NCBI RefSeq assembly: GCF_037055355.1
Contig: NZ_CP146350.1
Location: 7,153,001 to 7,217,000, forward strand
Reading direction: 5' to 3'
Length of the DNA stretch: 64,000 bases
Origin: Streptomyces sp. DG1A-41
GTDB lineage: Bacteria > Actinomycetota > Actinomycetes > Streptomycetales > Streptomycetaceae
Each line of letters begins with the position of its first letter. Within the stretch, counting starts at the first letter, position 1. The notes under the pieces were generated by a model. The model ran no database searches. It worked only from the letters and a program-made list of their open reading frames with translations, and was not told the origin of the DNA. Below are positions 34,244 to 43,642 of this stretch, one piece after another. Both the position numbers and the translations under genes were made by a program.

Positions 34244-35176
34244 ATGCGTACCGACTTCGAGCGCACCGCCCGGATCCTCACCGTTCTCGCCCTGTGCGCC
34301 GTCGGAGCCGGCGCCGCAGCGGGGTGCGACAGCACGCAGGCGGGCAACGACGGCGGCAAGACCCGTGGCACCGAGCCGGCGCTGCGGTCGGAGGCCCGCG
34401 ACCGCCGGGTCGCCGACGCCTGGGACGGCTCCGTGGCGGCCCGGCAGTGGCACGAGGGCTACCACCCCATGGGAGCGGTCGTCCAACTGCCCGGGGCGGG
34501 CCTCCTCCGCGACGCCGCCGACCGGCGCGCCTACGAGATCGGCAACTTCGAGCTGCGGGGGAAGCTGCCCGCCCCGCCCGGCGGGAGCGGACGGGTGACC
34601 TGGCGGAGCGGGGGCTCGCTCGCGACGCCGCTCATGGACGCCGAGAGGGCCTACACATCGCTGGACAGTGCCGACAGCCCCGGGCCGCGCCTGACCGTGA
34701 CCGGGGCGAGGCTGGGCGAGATGACGGTGGTCACCAGCCGCGGCCCGGCGACCGTCCCCGCCTGGCTGTTCACCCTGGAGGGCTACGACAGTCCCCTCAA
34801 GCGTGCCGCGGTGAGCCCTTCCCCGCTCCCCAGGCCGCCGATCGGGCCGCTCGGGCAGGACGTACCCGCTGACGTGCTGGCGCCGCTCGGCGGCCTCACG
34901 GAGGTCGCGGCGAACGACCGGTCCGTCACCGTGGTGGCCCACCACGGAGCCTGTGACGACGGCCCCGCCGTGGAGGCGCTGGAGACGAGCGGCAGCGTGG
35001 TGCTGTCCGCCGCCGTGACGGGTGTCAAGGACGGTCCCTGCACGGGTGAACTGCGCGGTAAGAGGGTGACGGTGAAGCTGGACCGGCCGGTCGGTGACCG
35101 CATCGTCCTGGACGCGTTCACGGGCCGCCCGGTGCCGTACACCGAGTGGCCCGGGAACGCACGCGGCCGGAGCTGA
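34244..35176 (+). CDS. Lipoprotein of unknown function
   Basis: A 310-residue lipoprotein. Signal peptide and lipobox: ARILTVLALCAVGAGAAAGC. ATG at 34244 with GGGAGAG 6 bases upstream. The mature protein is rich in beta-type sequence, with a Trp-rich segment (VADAWDGSVAARQWHEGYHP) and two Cys late in the chain (HHGACDDG and DGPCTGEL) that could form a disulfide. I recognise no domain. It has its own promoter and converges on the conservon with 12 bases between stops, so it is not in an operon. Confidence 0.85.
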   Translation: MRTDFERTARILTVLALCAVGAGAAAGCDSTQAGNDGGKTRGTEPALRSEARDRRVADAWDGSVAARQWHEGYHPMGAVVQLPGAGLLRDAADRRAYEIGNFELRGKLPAPPGGSGRVTWRSGGSLATPLMDAERAYTSLDSADSPGPRLTVTGARLGEMTVVTSRGPATVPAWLFTLEGYDSPLKRAAVSPSPLPRPPIGPLGQDVPADVLAPLGGLTEVAANDRSVTVVAHHGACDDGPAVEALETSGSVVLSAAVTGVKDGPCTGELRGKRVTVKLDRPVGDRIVLDAFTGRPVPYTEWPGNARGRS

Positions 35177-35188
35177 GACACCCCCGGT

Positions 35189-35773
35189 TCAGGCCTGCAC
35201 CGCCGTCGCGATCAGCTGGTCGATCAGGGCGATCAGCACGTCCCGGCACGACTCCTTCTCCCGCGCGTCGCACAGCAGCACCTGCACGTGCTCCGGTACC
35301 GCGAGCGCGTCGCGGATGTCCTCGGCCGGATACGGGTGTTCGCCGTGGAAGCCGTTGACCCCGACGACGAACGGGATGCCCCGGCGTTCGAAGAAGTCGA
35401 TCGCGGCGAAGCTGGACTCGGGTCTGCGGACGTCGACCAGGACCACGGCGCCGAGCGCGCCGAGGGCCAGGTCGTTCCACATGAACCAGAACCGCTGCTG
35501 CCCCGGCGTACCGAACAGGTACAGCACCAGGTCCCGGCTGATGGTGATCCGGCCGAAGTCCAGGGCCACGGTGGTGGCCCGCTTCTCCTCGATACCGTCC
35601 AGGTCGTCGACGCCCAGACCGGCCATGGTCAGGGGTTCCTCGGTGCGCAGCGGGACGATCTCGCTGACCGACCCGACCATGGTGGTCTTGCCCACGCCGA
35701 AGCCGCCGGCGATGAGGATCTTGACCGTGTCGGGTGCCGAGGACGCGTCGGTGGCGACGTCAGAGCCGGCCAA
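35189..35773 (-). CDS. cvnD: Conservon GTPase-like protein CvnD
   Basis: A 194-residue Ras-like P-loop protein. G1 is ILIAGGFGVGKTTMVGSV, G3-like LFGTPGQQRFWFMW, and G4-like VVGVNGF (residues about 140-146). Conservon GTPases in S. coelicolor bind the sensor CvnA and partners at the membrane and affect development and antibiotics. The TTG start at 35773 overlaps the cvnC stop by 14 bases and has GAGGGA upstream. Last gene of the cvnABCD operon. The paralogue number is not assigned. Confidence 0.93.
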   Translation of the reverse strand: MAGSDVATDASSAPDTVKILIAGGFGVGKTTMVGSVSEIVPLRTEEPLTMAGLGVDDLDGIEEKRATTVALDFGRITISRDLVLYLFGTPGQQRFWFMWNDLALGALGAVVLVDVRRPESSFAAIDFFERRGIPFVVGVNGFHGEHPYPAEDIRDALAVPEHVQVLLCDAREKESCRDVLIALIDQLIATAVQA

Positions 35774-36119
35774 GGCCGTCCCTCACTTTCTTCAGCAGGT
35801 CCAGGTCCGGTGTGGTACGGGAAACGAGGCGAGGCGGGCGGGCGGTGATCCGGCCCGCCTCCAGCAGGTCGCAGAGCAGGATGACGACCACGCTCACCGG
35901 CAGGTCGAGCCGGGCCGCCAGCTCCGCCACGGCGACCGGCTCGGCACACAGCCGGAGGATCCGGGTGTGCTCGGGCTGCGGCCGGGCCGTCCCGTCCGGC
36001 TGCGGATCGGCCGCGGTGACCGTCGTGATGAGCGTGAAGTCGGCGCGGCTGGGCCGGGTCCGGCCACCGGTCAGCGCGAACGGCCGTACGAGCCGTCCCG
36101 CCGAGTCGCCTCCGCCCAC
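35760..36119 (-). CDS. cvnC: Conservon DUF742 protein CvnC
   Basis: A 119-residue DUF742 protein with winged-helix character (EHTRILRLCAEPVAVAELAA, then LPVSVVVILLCDLLEAGRI). The conserved early motif RPFALTGGRTRP is present. GTG start one base after the cvnB stop. Overlaps cvnD. Acts as a conservon adaptor; DNA binding is suggested only by fold. Confidence 0.92.
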   Translation of the reverse strand: MGGGDSAGRLVRPFALTGGRTRPSRADFTLITTVTAADPQPDGTARPQPEHTRILRLCAEPVAVAELAARLDLPVSVVVILLCDLLEAGRITARPPRLVSRTTPDLDLLKKVRDGLGRL

Positions 36120-36120
36120 C

Positions 36121-36552
36121 TCACACGCCTGGGTCGACGACGGGCCCGGCCATGCCCCGCGGTGCCGCGCTGAGGTGCTCGCCGATCTTCTTCACCAGCA
36201 TGTTCATCTGGTACGCCACCACACCGACGTCCGCGCCCGGCCCGGTGAGCACGACCAGGTGGGCGCCGGGACCGGCGGAGGTGAGGATCAGATAGCTGTG
36301 GGCCATCTCGATGAGCGCCTGGCGCACCGGACCGCCCCGGAAGTCCATGCTGACGCCCTTGCTGAGGCTCATCAGGCCGGACGCGGTCGCCGCGAGCCGC
36401 TCGGCGTCGTCACGCAGGAATCCGGTGGACTTGCTGACCACCAGGCCGTCCTCGGACAGCACCACGGCCTGGTTCACGTCGGCGACCCGCTCCACGAGTC
36501 CGGTCAGCAGCTGGTCGAGCTGGGTGTGCGTGGCGGGGATGGGGCGTGTCAT
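36121..36552 (-). CDS. cvnB: Conservon roadblock/LC7 protein CvnB
   Basis: A 143-residue roadblock/LC7 protein (AVVLSEDGLVVSKSTGF; LIEMAHSYLILTSAGPGAHLVVL). Such proteins regulate small GTPases, here CvnD. ATG start 14 bases after the cvnA stop. Confidence 0.94.
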   Translation of the reverse strand: MTRPIPATHTQLDQLLTGLVERVADVNQAVVLSEDGLVVSKSTGFLRDDAERLAATASGLMSLSKGVSMDFRGGPVRQALIEMAHSYLILTSAGPGAHLVVLTGPGADVGVVAYQMNMLVKKIGEHLSAAPRGMAGPVVDPGV

Positions 36553-36566
36553 TGCGGTGTCCTTCG

Positions 36567-39110
36567 TCAGCGGTCGGCGGGCGGAGTCGAGGGGACGGGG
36601 TCGGCCTGCCGGGGTGGTGCGGCCACCTCCTCGTCGTACGGCGGCTCGGCGTCGTCGTCACGGGCCCGGAGCGTGCCGCGCTGGAAGCCGGCCAGGGAGG
36701 AGGCGGCCGCTTCCGCGGTGAAGTCGTCGGGGGAACCGTCGTCGCCTGTGGGCGCGGGCTCCTCGCGCAGTTCCTGCACCAGGCTGGTCTGCGGCACCCG
36801 GCGGGGGAGCGGGGCGAGACCGTCCCGGCGGGGGATGACCGCGCGGGCGGACGCGGCGGCGGGGGCGGTCCGGGCCGCGGCGAGGGGCCGGGGGGCGCGC
36901 GCGGACTCGGCGGTGGTGCCCGCGGCACCCTCCGGTTCCCCGGCGTCCGTGGGCTGGTTGGCGTTCTCGGCGTCCACCGGCCTCCACCCGTCGACCGCAC
37001 CCCGTACGTCCACAGCACTCCGCCCGTCCACTGGGCTCCGCCCGTCAGGGCTCTGCCCGTTCTTCGCACCGCCACCGGTCTGCGGGCCGTCGCCCGCCCC
37101 TCTCGGGCCGACGGAGGCGGCGAGGCCGTTCGCGCCGGCCATGTCCTTGGCGTCCCGCGGGTCCGGCGCACCGGCCTCCGGGAGCTCCCGCACCACGATG
37201 TCGTGCGGTATCAGCACGATCGCCGTGGTCCCGCCGTACGGTGACGAGCGCAGGGTGACGGCGATGCCGTGCCGGTGGGCCAGCTGGGCGATCACGAACA
37301 TGCCGAGCCGCAGGTCGTCGGCGAGCGCCACCACGTCGAACTGCGGGGGCACCGCGAGCTGTTCGTTGAAGGACGCGTAGTCCTCCTCCGACATGCCGAG
37401 GCCGCGGTCCTCGATCTCGACGGCCAGGCCCTTGGCGACCATCCCGGCCCGCACCGTGACGGGGCTCGGGGCGGGGGAGTACGCGGTCGCGTTGTCGATG
37501 AGCTCGGCCAGCAGATGGATGACGTCGGCCACCGCGGGCGGCGCGACGTACACCTCCTCCTCGGTGTGCACCTCCACCCGCTGGTACTCGGCGACCTCAC
37601 CGATCGCACTGCGCAGGATGTCGATCAGCGCGACCGGCTCGGTCCAGCTGCGGCCGGGCCGTTCGCCGCTGACGATGACGAGGTTCTCCTCGTAGCGGCG
37701 CAACTGGCTGGCCGTGGAGTCCAGTTCGTACAGGCCCCTGAGGATGTCGGGGTCGGAGTGCTCGCGTTCCAGCGTGTCGAGCTTGCTCAGCTGGAGGTTG
37801 ACCAGGTTCTGGCTCTGCCGCGCTATGCCCAGGATGATCTTCTGGAAGCCGCGCCGGGTGTCGGCGAGTTCGACCGCGGTGTGCACGGCCGTGCGCTGGG
37901 CGGCGTTGAACGCCTGGGCCACCTGGCCGAGTTCGTCGTGCCCGTAGTCCAGCGGGGTCGTCGCCGACTCCGGGTCGACCGTCTCGCCCCGCTCCAGCCG
38001 CGCCACCACGTCGGGCAGCCGCTCCTGCGCGAGGCTGACGGCGGCCCGGCGCAGGCCGCGCAGCCGCCGGGACAGCGAGCGGGTGATCCGCCAGGACATG
38101 CCGACGCACACCAGCAGCGCGAGCAGCCCGCCGGCGCTCAGGATCCCCGCCTTGACGAGCAGCCCGTTCGCCTTGTCCGCACTGCGTTCGAGTAGGCCCG
38201 TCGTCTGCCGCTGGATCAGACTCGCGTACTGCTCGGACAGCTTGTCCATGGCGGCGTTCCACCGCTTCTGGGCGTCCGGCAGGGCGATGCGGTCCGCGGC
38301 CGCGCTGGAGTTGCGGGCCGCCAGCACCTGGTCCTCGATCGTCTGGAGCGTCTGCCACTGCGGGCTCGCCAGGATCCGCTCGGTCTGTGTCTTGGCGCTG
38401 CCGGTCAGCTGCGGCTCGACCTGGTCCTGCACCAGCCAGCGCCGGGTGTTCACCAGCTCCGCGAACCGCACCCAGGCCTTGTCGTCGAGGTGCCCGGACG
38501 GCCAGGCCAGGGTCAGCTGCGCGTCCTCCCGGGAGACCAGCTCCGCGGCGTGCTCCAGCGCGATCAGCGGACCGGCCTGCGAGGTGAGGTCGCCGTCGTC
38601 GACCTGGGAGAGCTCCTGGAAGGCGTGGATCTGGTCGTCGATGATCGAGGAGTACTGGTCCAGCGCCTGCTGGGGGGTGATGTCGGTCGGTTTGTCCACC
38701 TGGTCCCGGTAGTACTCCAGGCTGCCCACCGAGCCCAGCACCGAGTACAGCCGGTCCGAGATGCGGGAGGGCGCCTTCTCGATCGCGTCCGCCTGCCCGA
38801 CCAGCTTCGCGACCGCCGCGTCGGTCTCCTCGCGCTGTGCGTCGAGGGCGGCCCGGGAACCGTGCGGCGAGGCCAGCCAGGCCGCCGACAGGCTGCGTTC
38901 CCGCTGGAGCGCGAGCGTCGTGTCGGTGCCCATGGCGCCGGTGGACCGGCTCAGCTCCGTCTGGTCACGCAGCCGAAGTCCCTCCGAGAACATCTGGATG
39001 GTCGTCACGCCCCACATGGCGGCGAGGGTGACGCTGGGCACCAGGGCCAGGAGCACCAGGGAGAGGCGTATGGAACCGAGGCGGCGCCGGGCACCTGTCC
39101 GTCGAGACAT
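36567..39110 (-). CDS. cvnA: Conservon sensor histidine kinase-like protein CvnA
   Basis: An 847-residue membrane sensor. First helix LSLVLLALVPSVTLAAMWGV, then an extracytoplasmic nitrate/nitrite-sensing-like (NIT) domain of about 290 residues, second helix ILSAGGLLALLVCVGMSW, HAMP-like linker and a C-terminal HATPase_c domain (LLAELIDNATAYSPAPSPV; VEIEDRGLGMSEEDY). The last 200 residues are a disordered Ala/Pro/Gly/Asp tail, as in other CvnA proteins. No classical H-box with an obvious phospho-His is apparent, consistent with the conservon class signalling through GTPase partners. First gene of cvnABCD. Confidence 0.93.
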   Translation of the reverse strand: MSRRTGARRRLGSIRLSLVLLALVPSVTLAAMWGVTTIQMFSEGLRLRDQTELSRSTGAMGTDTTLALQRERSLSAAWLASPHGSRAALDAQREETDAAVAKLVGQADAIEKAPSRISDRLYSVLGSVGSLEYYRDQVDKPTDITPQQALDQYSSIIDDQIHAFQELSQVDDGDLTSQAGPLIALEHAAELVSREDAQLTLAWPSGHLDDKAWVRFAELVNTRRWLVQDQVEPQLTGSAKTQTERILASPQWQTLQTIEDQVLAARNSSAAADRIALPDAQKRWNAAMDKLSEQYASLIQRQTTGLLERSADKANGLLVKAGILSAGGLLALLVCVGMSWRITRSLSRRLRGLRRAAVSLAQERLPDVVARLERGETVDPESATTPLDYGHDELGQVAQAFNAAQRTAVHTAVELADTRRGFQKIILGIARQSQNLVNLQLSKLDTLEREHSDPDILRGLYELDSTASQLRRYEENLVIVSGERPGRSWTEPVALIDILRSAIGEVAEYQRVEVHTEEEVYVAPPAVADVIHLLAELIDNATAYSPAPSPVTVRAGMVAKGLAVEIEDRGLGMSEEDYASFNEQLAVPPQFDVVALADDLRLGMFVIAQLAHRHGIAVTLRSSPYGGTTAIVLIPHDIVVRELPEAGAPDPRDAKDMAGANGLAASVGPRGAGDGPQTGGGAKNGQSPDGRSPVDGRSAVDVRGAVDGWRPVDAENANQPTDAGEPEGAAGTTAESARAPRPLAAARTAPAAASARAVIPRRDGLAPLPRRVPQTSLVQELREEPAPTGDDGSPDDFTAEAAASSLAGFQRGTLRARDDDAEPPYDEEVAAPPRQADPVPSTPPADR

Positions 39111-39304
39111 CGTCGTCCTAGGGCGATCAGCAGGGAGCGAGGAACGGGAAGGCGGAACGGTGGGGGCGGGGGGTGGAGGACGGGCGCGGGGATGTTCGCG
39201 TGCCGGTTACGGCACATGGGATGCGCAGGATGTTATCCGTACAAGTGACCGTAGGGGCCGGGCCTGACCGAATCTTTGGCGACACCGTCACAGGACGTGC
39301 CCGG

Positions 39305-40315
39305 TCAGCGGGTCCCGGCGGCGGCGAACCGTGCCACCGCGGACACGTTGGACCTGGTCACGAATGCCGGACCGGTGAGCACCGGAGCCGTCCCGCCGCC
39401 GCTGACGTTGCCGTTGGTCCGGTACAGCCACAGGGCGTCCACCGCGAGGTAGCCCTGGAGGTAGGGCTGTTGGTCCACGGCGAACTGCACCCCGCCGTCC
39501 CGGATCGCCTTGACCAGGTCCTTGTCGAGGTCGAACGTGGCGACCTTGGCTCTGCTGCCGGCCTGCTCGACGGCCTTGACCGCGCTGCGCCCGTACTGGG
39601 CGCCCAGGGTGACGACCTCGTCGATGCTGGAGTCCTGCCGCAGCCGGGAGGCGATCGTGGCGGTCACCGCGTTCATGTCGCTGCCGTCCACATACAGGTT
39701 GTCGGTGTCGCCGTCGAACGTCTTCCGCACGCCGGCGCAGCGGGCCTCCAGCGCGACGTTGCCCCGCTCGTGCACCACGCACAGGGCGTGCTTGGCCCTG
39801 AGTTCGTCCAGCTTGTCGCCGACGGCCTGGCCGGCGACGGACTCGTCCTGGCCGAAGTACTCCAGCAGGCCCGCCTGCCGCCAGGCGTCGATGCCGGAGT
39901 TGAGCCCGACGACGGGTATGCCGGCCGCCTTGGCCCGGGCGATCGGCCCCCGCATCGCCGCCGGCTTGGCCAGCGTCACCGCGATGCCGTCGACCTTGTC
40001 GCGGACCGCGTCCCGCACCAGCGCGGCCTGCGCGGTCGCGTCGGAGTCGCTGGCGTACGCCAGGTCGATGCCGTCCTTGGCCGCCGCCGCCTCGGCGCCC
40101 CTGCGCACCAGGTCCCAGAAGGCGTCGCCCTTGCCGCCGTGCGTGACCAGGGCGACCTTCATCCCGCCGCCCGACCCGCCCACCGGGTCCGCGTCCGACC
40201 CGTCGTCACTCGCGCCGAGGACGGAGCAGCCGGCCACCAGCAGACACACGGCGGACACCATGGCCGCGACACGGGTGAGTCTCGCGGAGGTGTGCGGCGG
40301 GGGAGGAGTGTTCAT
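39305..40315 (-). CDS. Orphan sugar-binding lipoprotein, Peripla_BP_4 fold
   Basis: A 336-residue lipoprotein. Signal peptide ARLTRVAAMVSAVCLLVAGC. The mature part is a type-I periplasmic-binding fold of the ribose-binding kind: MKVALVTHGGKGDAFWDLVRRG, DGIAVTLAKPAAM, IPVVGLNSG, EVVTLGAQYGRSAVKA, FAVDQQPYLQGYLAVDAL. ATG at 40315 with GAGG 11 bases upstream. No permease or ATPase gene is adjacent, and the next gene downstream is cvnA, 194 bases away. It may work with a distant transporter or act as a sensor subunit, possibly for the conservon kinase. The latter is speculation. Confidence 0.88.
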   Translation of the reverse strand: MNTPPPPHTSARLTRVAAMVSAVCLLVAGCSVLGASDDGSDADPVGGSGGGMKVALVTHGGKGDAFWDLVRRGAEAAAAKDGIDLAYASDSDATAQAALVRDAVRDKVDGIAVTLAKPAAMRGPIARAKAAGIPVVGLNSGIDAWRQAGLLEYFGQDESVAGQAVGDKLDELRAKHALCVVHERGNVALEARCAGVRKTFDGDTDNLYVDGSDMNAVTATIASRLRQDSSIDEVVTLGAQYGRSAVKAVEQAGSRAKVATFDLDKDLVKAIRDGGVQFAVDQQPYLQGYLAVDALWLYRTNGNVSGGGTAPVLTGPAFVTRSNVSAVARFAAAGTR

Positions 40316-40653
40316 GAGGGGCGGACCTCGCTGTGCGGCCGAGCTGGAGCAGGGGGAGAGCACAGGCGGTCCGCACCTGAGCACGGACCGGATGACTCTC
40401 GCTGGCCCGGAGCCAACCGTGTGTGACCACTGGGCGTCAAGTGAGCAGCCACCTGCCGTGAGTTGATGCTGCCGCATCGTGATGATCTGTTCGATGGGCC
40501 GAACGGCCGAGGTCATCCCCTGGTTTTCCGTACCGTCCGCGCGGTTCGGACGCCCTCGGTCCTGCACGAGAAGGCCTCCCGAGTCGGCTGCCGGGCCCCG
40601 CCTAGACTGGTGCGGCTCACAGGACGACGGAGGCGACGGAAGGGGCGGCGACG
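40316..40653. other. Divergent intergenic region, sugar-binding protein to arsR-mgtA
   Basis: A 338-base gap without a credible gene. TAGACT at 40602-40607 is a good -10 for arsR. On the minus strand TTGACG at about 40438-40443 could be a -35 for the binding protein. A palindrome GATGC, 4 bases, GCATC lies at 40465-40478. No magnesium riboswitch (M-box-like) structure is recognisable. Confidence 0.4.
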
Positions 40654-41001
40654 GTGGCGACAGCCGGCAGTGTCTTCGAGGACCCGCCCGCCGACGTGCT
40701 CGCCGAGGCGGCCGCGGCCTTCGGGCTGCTTGCCTCGCCCGCCCGGCTGCACATCGTCTGGGCGCTGGCCCAGGGCGAGAGCGACGTGACCGGGCTCGCC
40801 GAGCGGGTCGGCGGCGCGCTGCCCGCGGTCAGCCAGCACCTCACCAAGCTGAAGCTGGCCGGGCTCGTCCGCTCCCGCCGCGAGGGCCGCCGGCAGGTGT
40901 ACTACGTCGACGACCCCGACATCGTCGACGTCGTACGGCTCATGGTGGGCCGGCTCACCGACCGCGCCGCGCCGCCGCGCCGCCGCCTCCATGGCCTGTG
41001 A
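40654..41001 (+). CDS. ArsR-family regulator upstream of mgtA
   Basis: A 115-residue ArsR/SmtB winged-helix protein. Recognition region ALPAVSQHLTKLKLAGLVRS (residues about 54-73). The C-terminal helix YYVDDPDIVDVVRLMVGRL keeps acidic residues but lacks the two His of the classical alpha-5 zinc site, so the metal site may differ. GTG start at 40654. The last 11 bases overlap the P-type ATPase gene, so it is very likely its co-transcribed regulator. Confidence 0.9.
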   Translation: MATAGSVFEDPPADVLAEAAAAFGLLASPARLHIVWALAQGESDVTGLAERVGGALPAVSQHLTKLKLAGLVRSRREGRRQVYYVDDPDIVDVVRLMVGRLTDRAAPPRRRLHGL

Positions 41002-43642
41002 GACCGCCGGGGGCACCACCCTGGAGGTGCTGCGACGGCTGGAGTCGGGGCCCCGGGGACTGACCGAGACCGAGGCCGCGTCCAGGCTGGTCACCCACGG
41101 CGAGAACACCCTGCCGCAGCGGCGTACGCCGTCCTGGCCCCGCCGGTGCGCGCACGCCCTGCGCGACCCCTTCACCGCCGTCCTGCTCTGCCTCGGCCTG
41201 GTGTCCGCCGCCGTCGCCTCATGGGGCACCGCCGTGGTGATCCTCGCCCTGGTCGCGGTCAGTTGCGTGCTGCGCGCGAGCGGGGAGCGCCGGGCCGACC
41301 GCTCCATGGCCGCCCTGCGCGAACTGGTCGCCGGCACGGCCACGGTGCTGCGGCGCGACATCGCCCACGAACCGCCACGGCCCCGCGAGGTGCCGGTCAC
41401 CGAACTGGTCCCCGGCGACGTCCTGCGCCTCGGCCCCGGGGACCTGATACCGGCGGACGTACGACTGCTCCAGGCCCGGGGGCTCGCCGTGTACCAGGGG
41501 GTTCTGACCGGGGAGTCGGCGCCGGTGGGGAAGACGGCGGTGGAGGTGCCCGGCAAGCGCGCGGCGGGCGGCGGATCCGGGGGCGGTGAGTCCGGCGGGT
41601 CCGGGCCGGTGTCCTTGTCCGCCGGAGACGTGCCCTCGCCCGCCGTCGACGTGCCGGGCCGGTCCGAAGCCGCCGCCGACGGGCCCGGTGCGCCCGGGGG
41701 CAACCCCTTCGACGCGCCCCATCTGTGTTTCCAGGGGAGTGCTGTCGCACGGGGCACCGCCACCGCCGTCGTGGTCGCGACCGGGGACGGGACCCGGTTC
41801 GCCGCCGCTCACCGGCAGCCGGCCGCGCGCCGGGAGGGCGGGGCCTTCGACCGGTCCGTGCACGGCATCTCCTGGGTGCTGATCCGGTTCATGCTGCTGA
41901 CGCCGCCCCTCGTGCTGATGGCGAACGCCGCGCTGCGCGGACGTGGTCTGGAGACACTGCCCTTCGCCGTCGCGGTTGCCGTGGGGCTGACGCCCGAGAT
42001 GCTGCCGGTGATCGTCACCACCTGCCTCGCCCGTGGCGCCACCCTGCTCGCCCGTACCCACGGCGTGATCCTCAAACGGCTGCCCGCGCTGCACGACCTG
42101 GGCGCGGTCGACGTGCTGTGCGTCGACAAGACCGGCACCCTCACCCAGGACCGGCCGGTCGTCGAACGGGCCCTCGACCCGGCCGGCCGGGACGACCCGG
42201 AGGTGCTGCGCTGGGCCGCCGTCGGCGCCTGGTGGACCCTCCAGCTCGCCGAACCGCCCGCGCCGGACGCCCTCGACGAGGCCCTGCTGGAGGCGGCCGG
42301 GCCGGTGGGCGAGGAGTACGACGGCGTGGACGCCGTGCCGTTCGACCCGGTACGGCGCATCTCGACGGCGGTGGTACGCGGCTCCCTCGGGCGCCACACC
42401 GTCGTCGTCACCGGCGCCGCCGAGGCCGTGGTGGAGCGCTGTACGACGGAGCCGGGCGAACGCGACCGGCTGCTGGCGCTCGCCGCCCGGGAGGCGGACG
42501 CCGGGCTGCGGGTGCTCGCCGTCGCGACGGCGGACCGCCCGGCCGGTGCGCGCACGCCCGACGCACGGGGCCTGACCTTCCGGGGCCTGGTCACCTTCCG
42601 GGACGCCCTCGCCCCGACCGCTGCCGAGGCCCTGCGCGGCCTGGCCGACCGCGGCGTCACCGTGAAGGTCCTCACCGGCGACCACCCCGCCACCGCGGCC
42701 CGGGCCTGCCGGGAACTCGGCCTGGATCCGGGGGAGGTACGGACCGCCGCCCAACCGGGAGGCACCGAGGCCGTCGGCGAGGCGACCGTCGTCGCCCGCT
42801 GCACCCCGCAGGACAAGGCCCGCGTCGTCGCCGCCCTGCGCGCCGCCGGGCACACCGTCGGGTTCCTCGGCGACGGGGTGAACGACGTGGCCGCGCTGCG
42901 TGCCGCCGACGTCGGCCTCGCGCCCCGCTCCGCCGTCGGCGTGGCACGGGAGAGCGCCGACGTCGTCCTCGCCGAGAAGGACCTGACGGCGATCGGCCAC
43001 GCGATCACCGCCGGTCGGCACGCGAGCGGCAACATCGCCTCGTATCTGCGCGTCACGCTCTCCTCCAACCTGGGCAACGTCGTCGCGATGCTCGCCGCGG
43101 GTCTGCTCCTGCCCTTCCTTCCCATGCTCCCGGCCCAGGTGCTCGCCCAGAACCTGTGCTTCGACGCGGCCCAGCTCGCCTTCGCCCACGACCGTCCCGG
43201 CACGGCGGCCCTGCGCGCTCCCGCCGTGCTGCGGCCGCGCTCCTTCCTCCGGTTCGTCACCGGCTTCGGCCTGCTCAACGCGGTCGCCGACCTCGCCACC
43301 TTCGCCGTCCTCGCGTTCGCGCTCAACGGCCCCGACGCCTTCGACGACGAAGCCGTGTTCCACTCGGCCTGGTTCACCGAGAACCTGATCACCCAAGCCC
43401 TGGTGATGCTGCTCCTGCGCACCGGCCGCCGCGCCGAGGGGAGCCGTACGCCCGGCCCGGTCGCTCTCGCGGCGGCCGGCCTCGCGGCCGTCGGCCTGCT
43501 GCTGCCGCCGAGCCCGCTCGGCGCGGCCCTCGGCATGACGGCCCTGCCCACCGCGTACTACCTGCTGCCGGCGGTGGTGCTCGGCCTGTACGCCCTGGCC
43601 CTGACGGCGGCCCGTGCCCGGCACCGGCAGCGTCAGCCGTAG
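40991..43642 (+). CDS. mgtA: P-type ATPase, MgtA-type (P3B) magnesium importer
   Basis: An 883-residue P-type ATPase. N-terminal actuator text VYQGVLTGESAPVGK, then VGLTPEMLPVIVTTCLARGA (the MgtA-type fourth helix), phosphorylation motif CVDKTGTLTQD, MLTGD-like VKVLTGDHPATAA and GDGVNDVAALRAADVGLA. Late helices contain PRSFLRFVTGFGLLNA and HSAWFTENLITQALV, both typical of MgtA. A Gly/Ser/Pro-rich insert of about 50 residues follows the TGES motif. It overlaps arsR by 11 bases. Its 3' end overlaps the convergent LCP gene by 10 bases. Magnesium import is known for the family; regulation by ArsR instead of a riboswitch is inferred from context. Confidence 0.9.
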   Translation: MACETAGGTTLEVLRRLESGPRGLTETEAASRLVTHGENTLPQRRTPSWPRRCAHALRDPFTAVLLCLGLVSAAVASWGTAVVILALVAVSCVLRASGERRADRSMAALRELVAGTATVLRRDIAHEPPRPREVPVTELVPGDVLRLGPGDLIPADVRLLQARGLAVYQGVLTGESAPVGKTAVEVPGKRAAGGGSGGGESGGSGPVSLSAGDVPSPAVDVPGRSEAAADGPGAPGGNPFDAPHLCFQGSAVARGTATAVVVATGDGTRFAAAHRQPAARREGGAFDRSVHGISWVLIRFMLLTPPLVLMANAALRGRGLETLPFAVAVAVGLTPEMLPVIVTTCLARGATLLARTHGVILKRLPALHDLGAVDVLCVDKTGTLTQDRPVVERALDPAGRDDPEVLRWAAVGAWWTLQLAEPPAPDALDEALLEAAGPVGEEYDGVDAVPFDPVRRISTAVVRGSLGRHTVVVTGAAEAVVERCTTEPGERDRLLALAAREADAGLRVLAVATADRPAGARTPDARGLTFRGLVTFRDALAPTAAEALRGLADRGVTVKVLTGDHPATAARACRELGLDPGEVRTAAQPGGTEAVGEATVVARCTPQDKARVVAALRAAGHTVGFLGDGVNDVAALRAADVGLAPRSAVGVARESADVVLAEKDLTAIGHAITAGRHASGNIASYLRVTLSSNLGNVVAMLAAGLLLPFLPMLPAQVLAQNLCFDAAQLAFAHDRPGTAALRAPAVLRPRSFLRFVTGFGLLNAVADLATFAVLAFALNGPDAFDDEAVFHSAWFTENLITQALVMLLLRTGRRAEGSRTPGPVALAAAGLAAVGLLLPPSPLGAALGMTALPTAYYLLPAVVLGLYALALTAARARHRQRQP

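Noticed and set aside
40316..40653. Magnesium riboswitch before arsR-mgtA
   Set aside because: The likely -10 at 40602 leaves only about 40 bases before the arsR start, too short for a known magnesium sensor, and no such fold is recognisable.
41219..43624. 800-codon frame opposite mgtA
   Set aside because: Gly/Arg/Gln-rich shadow; the P-type ATPase motifs on the other strand are complete.
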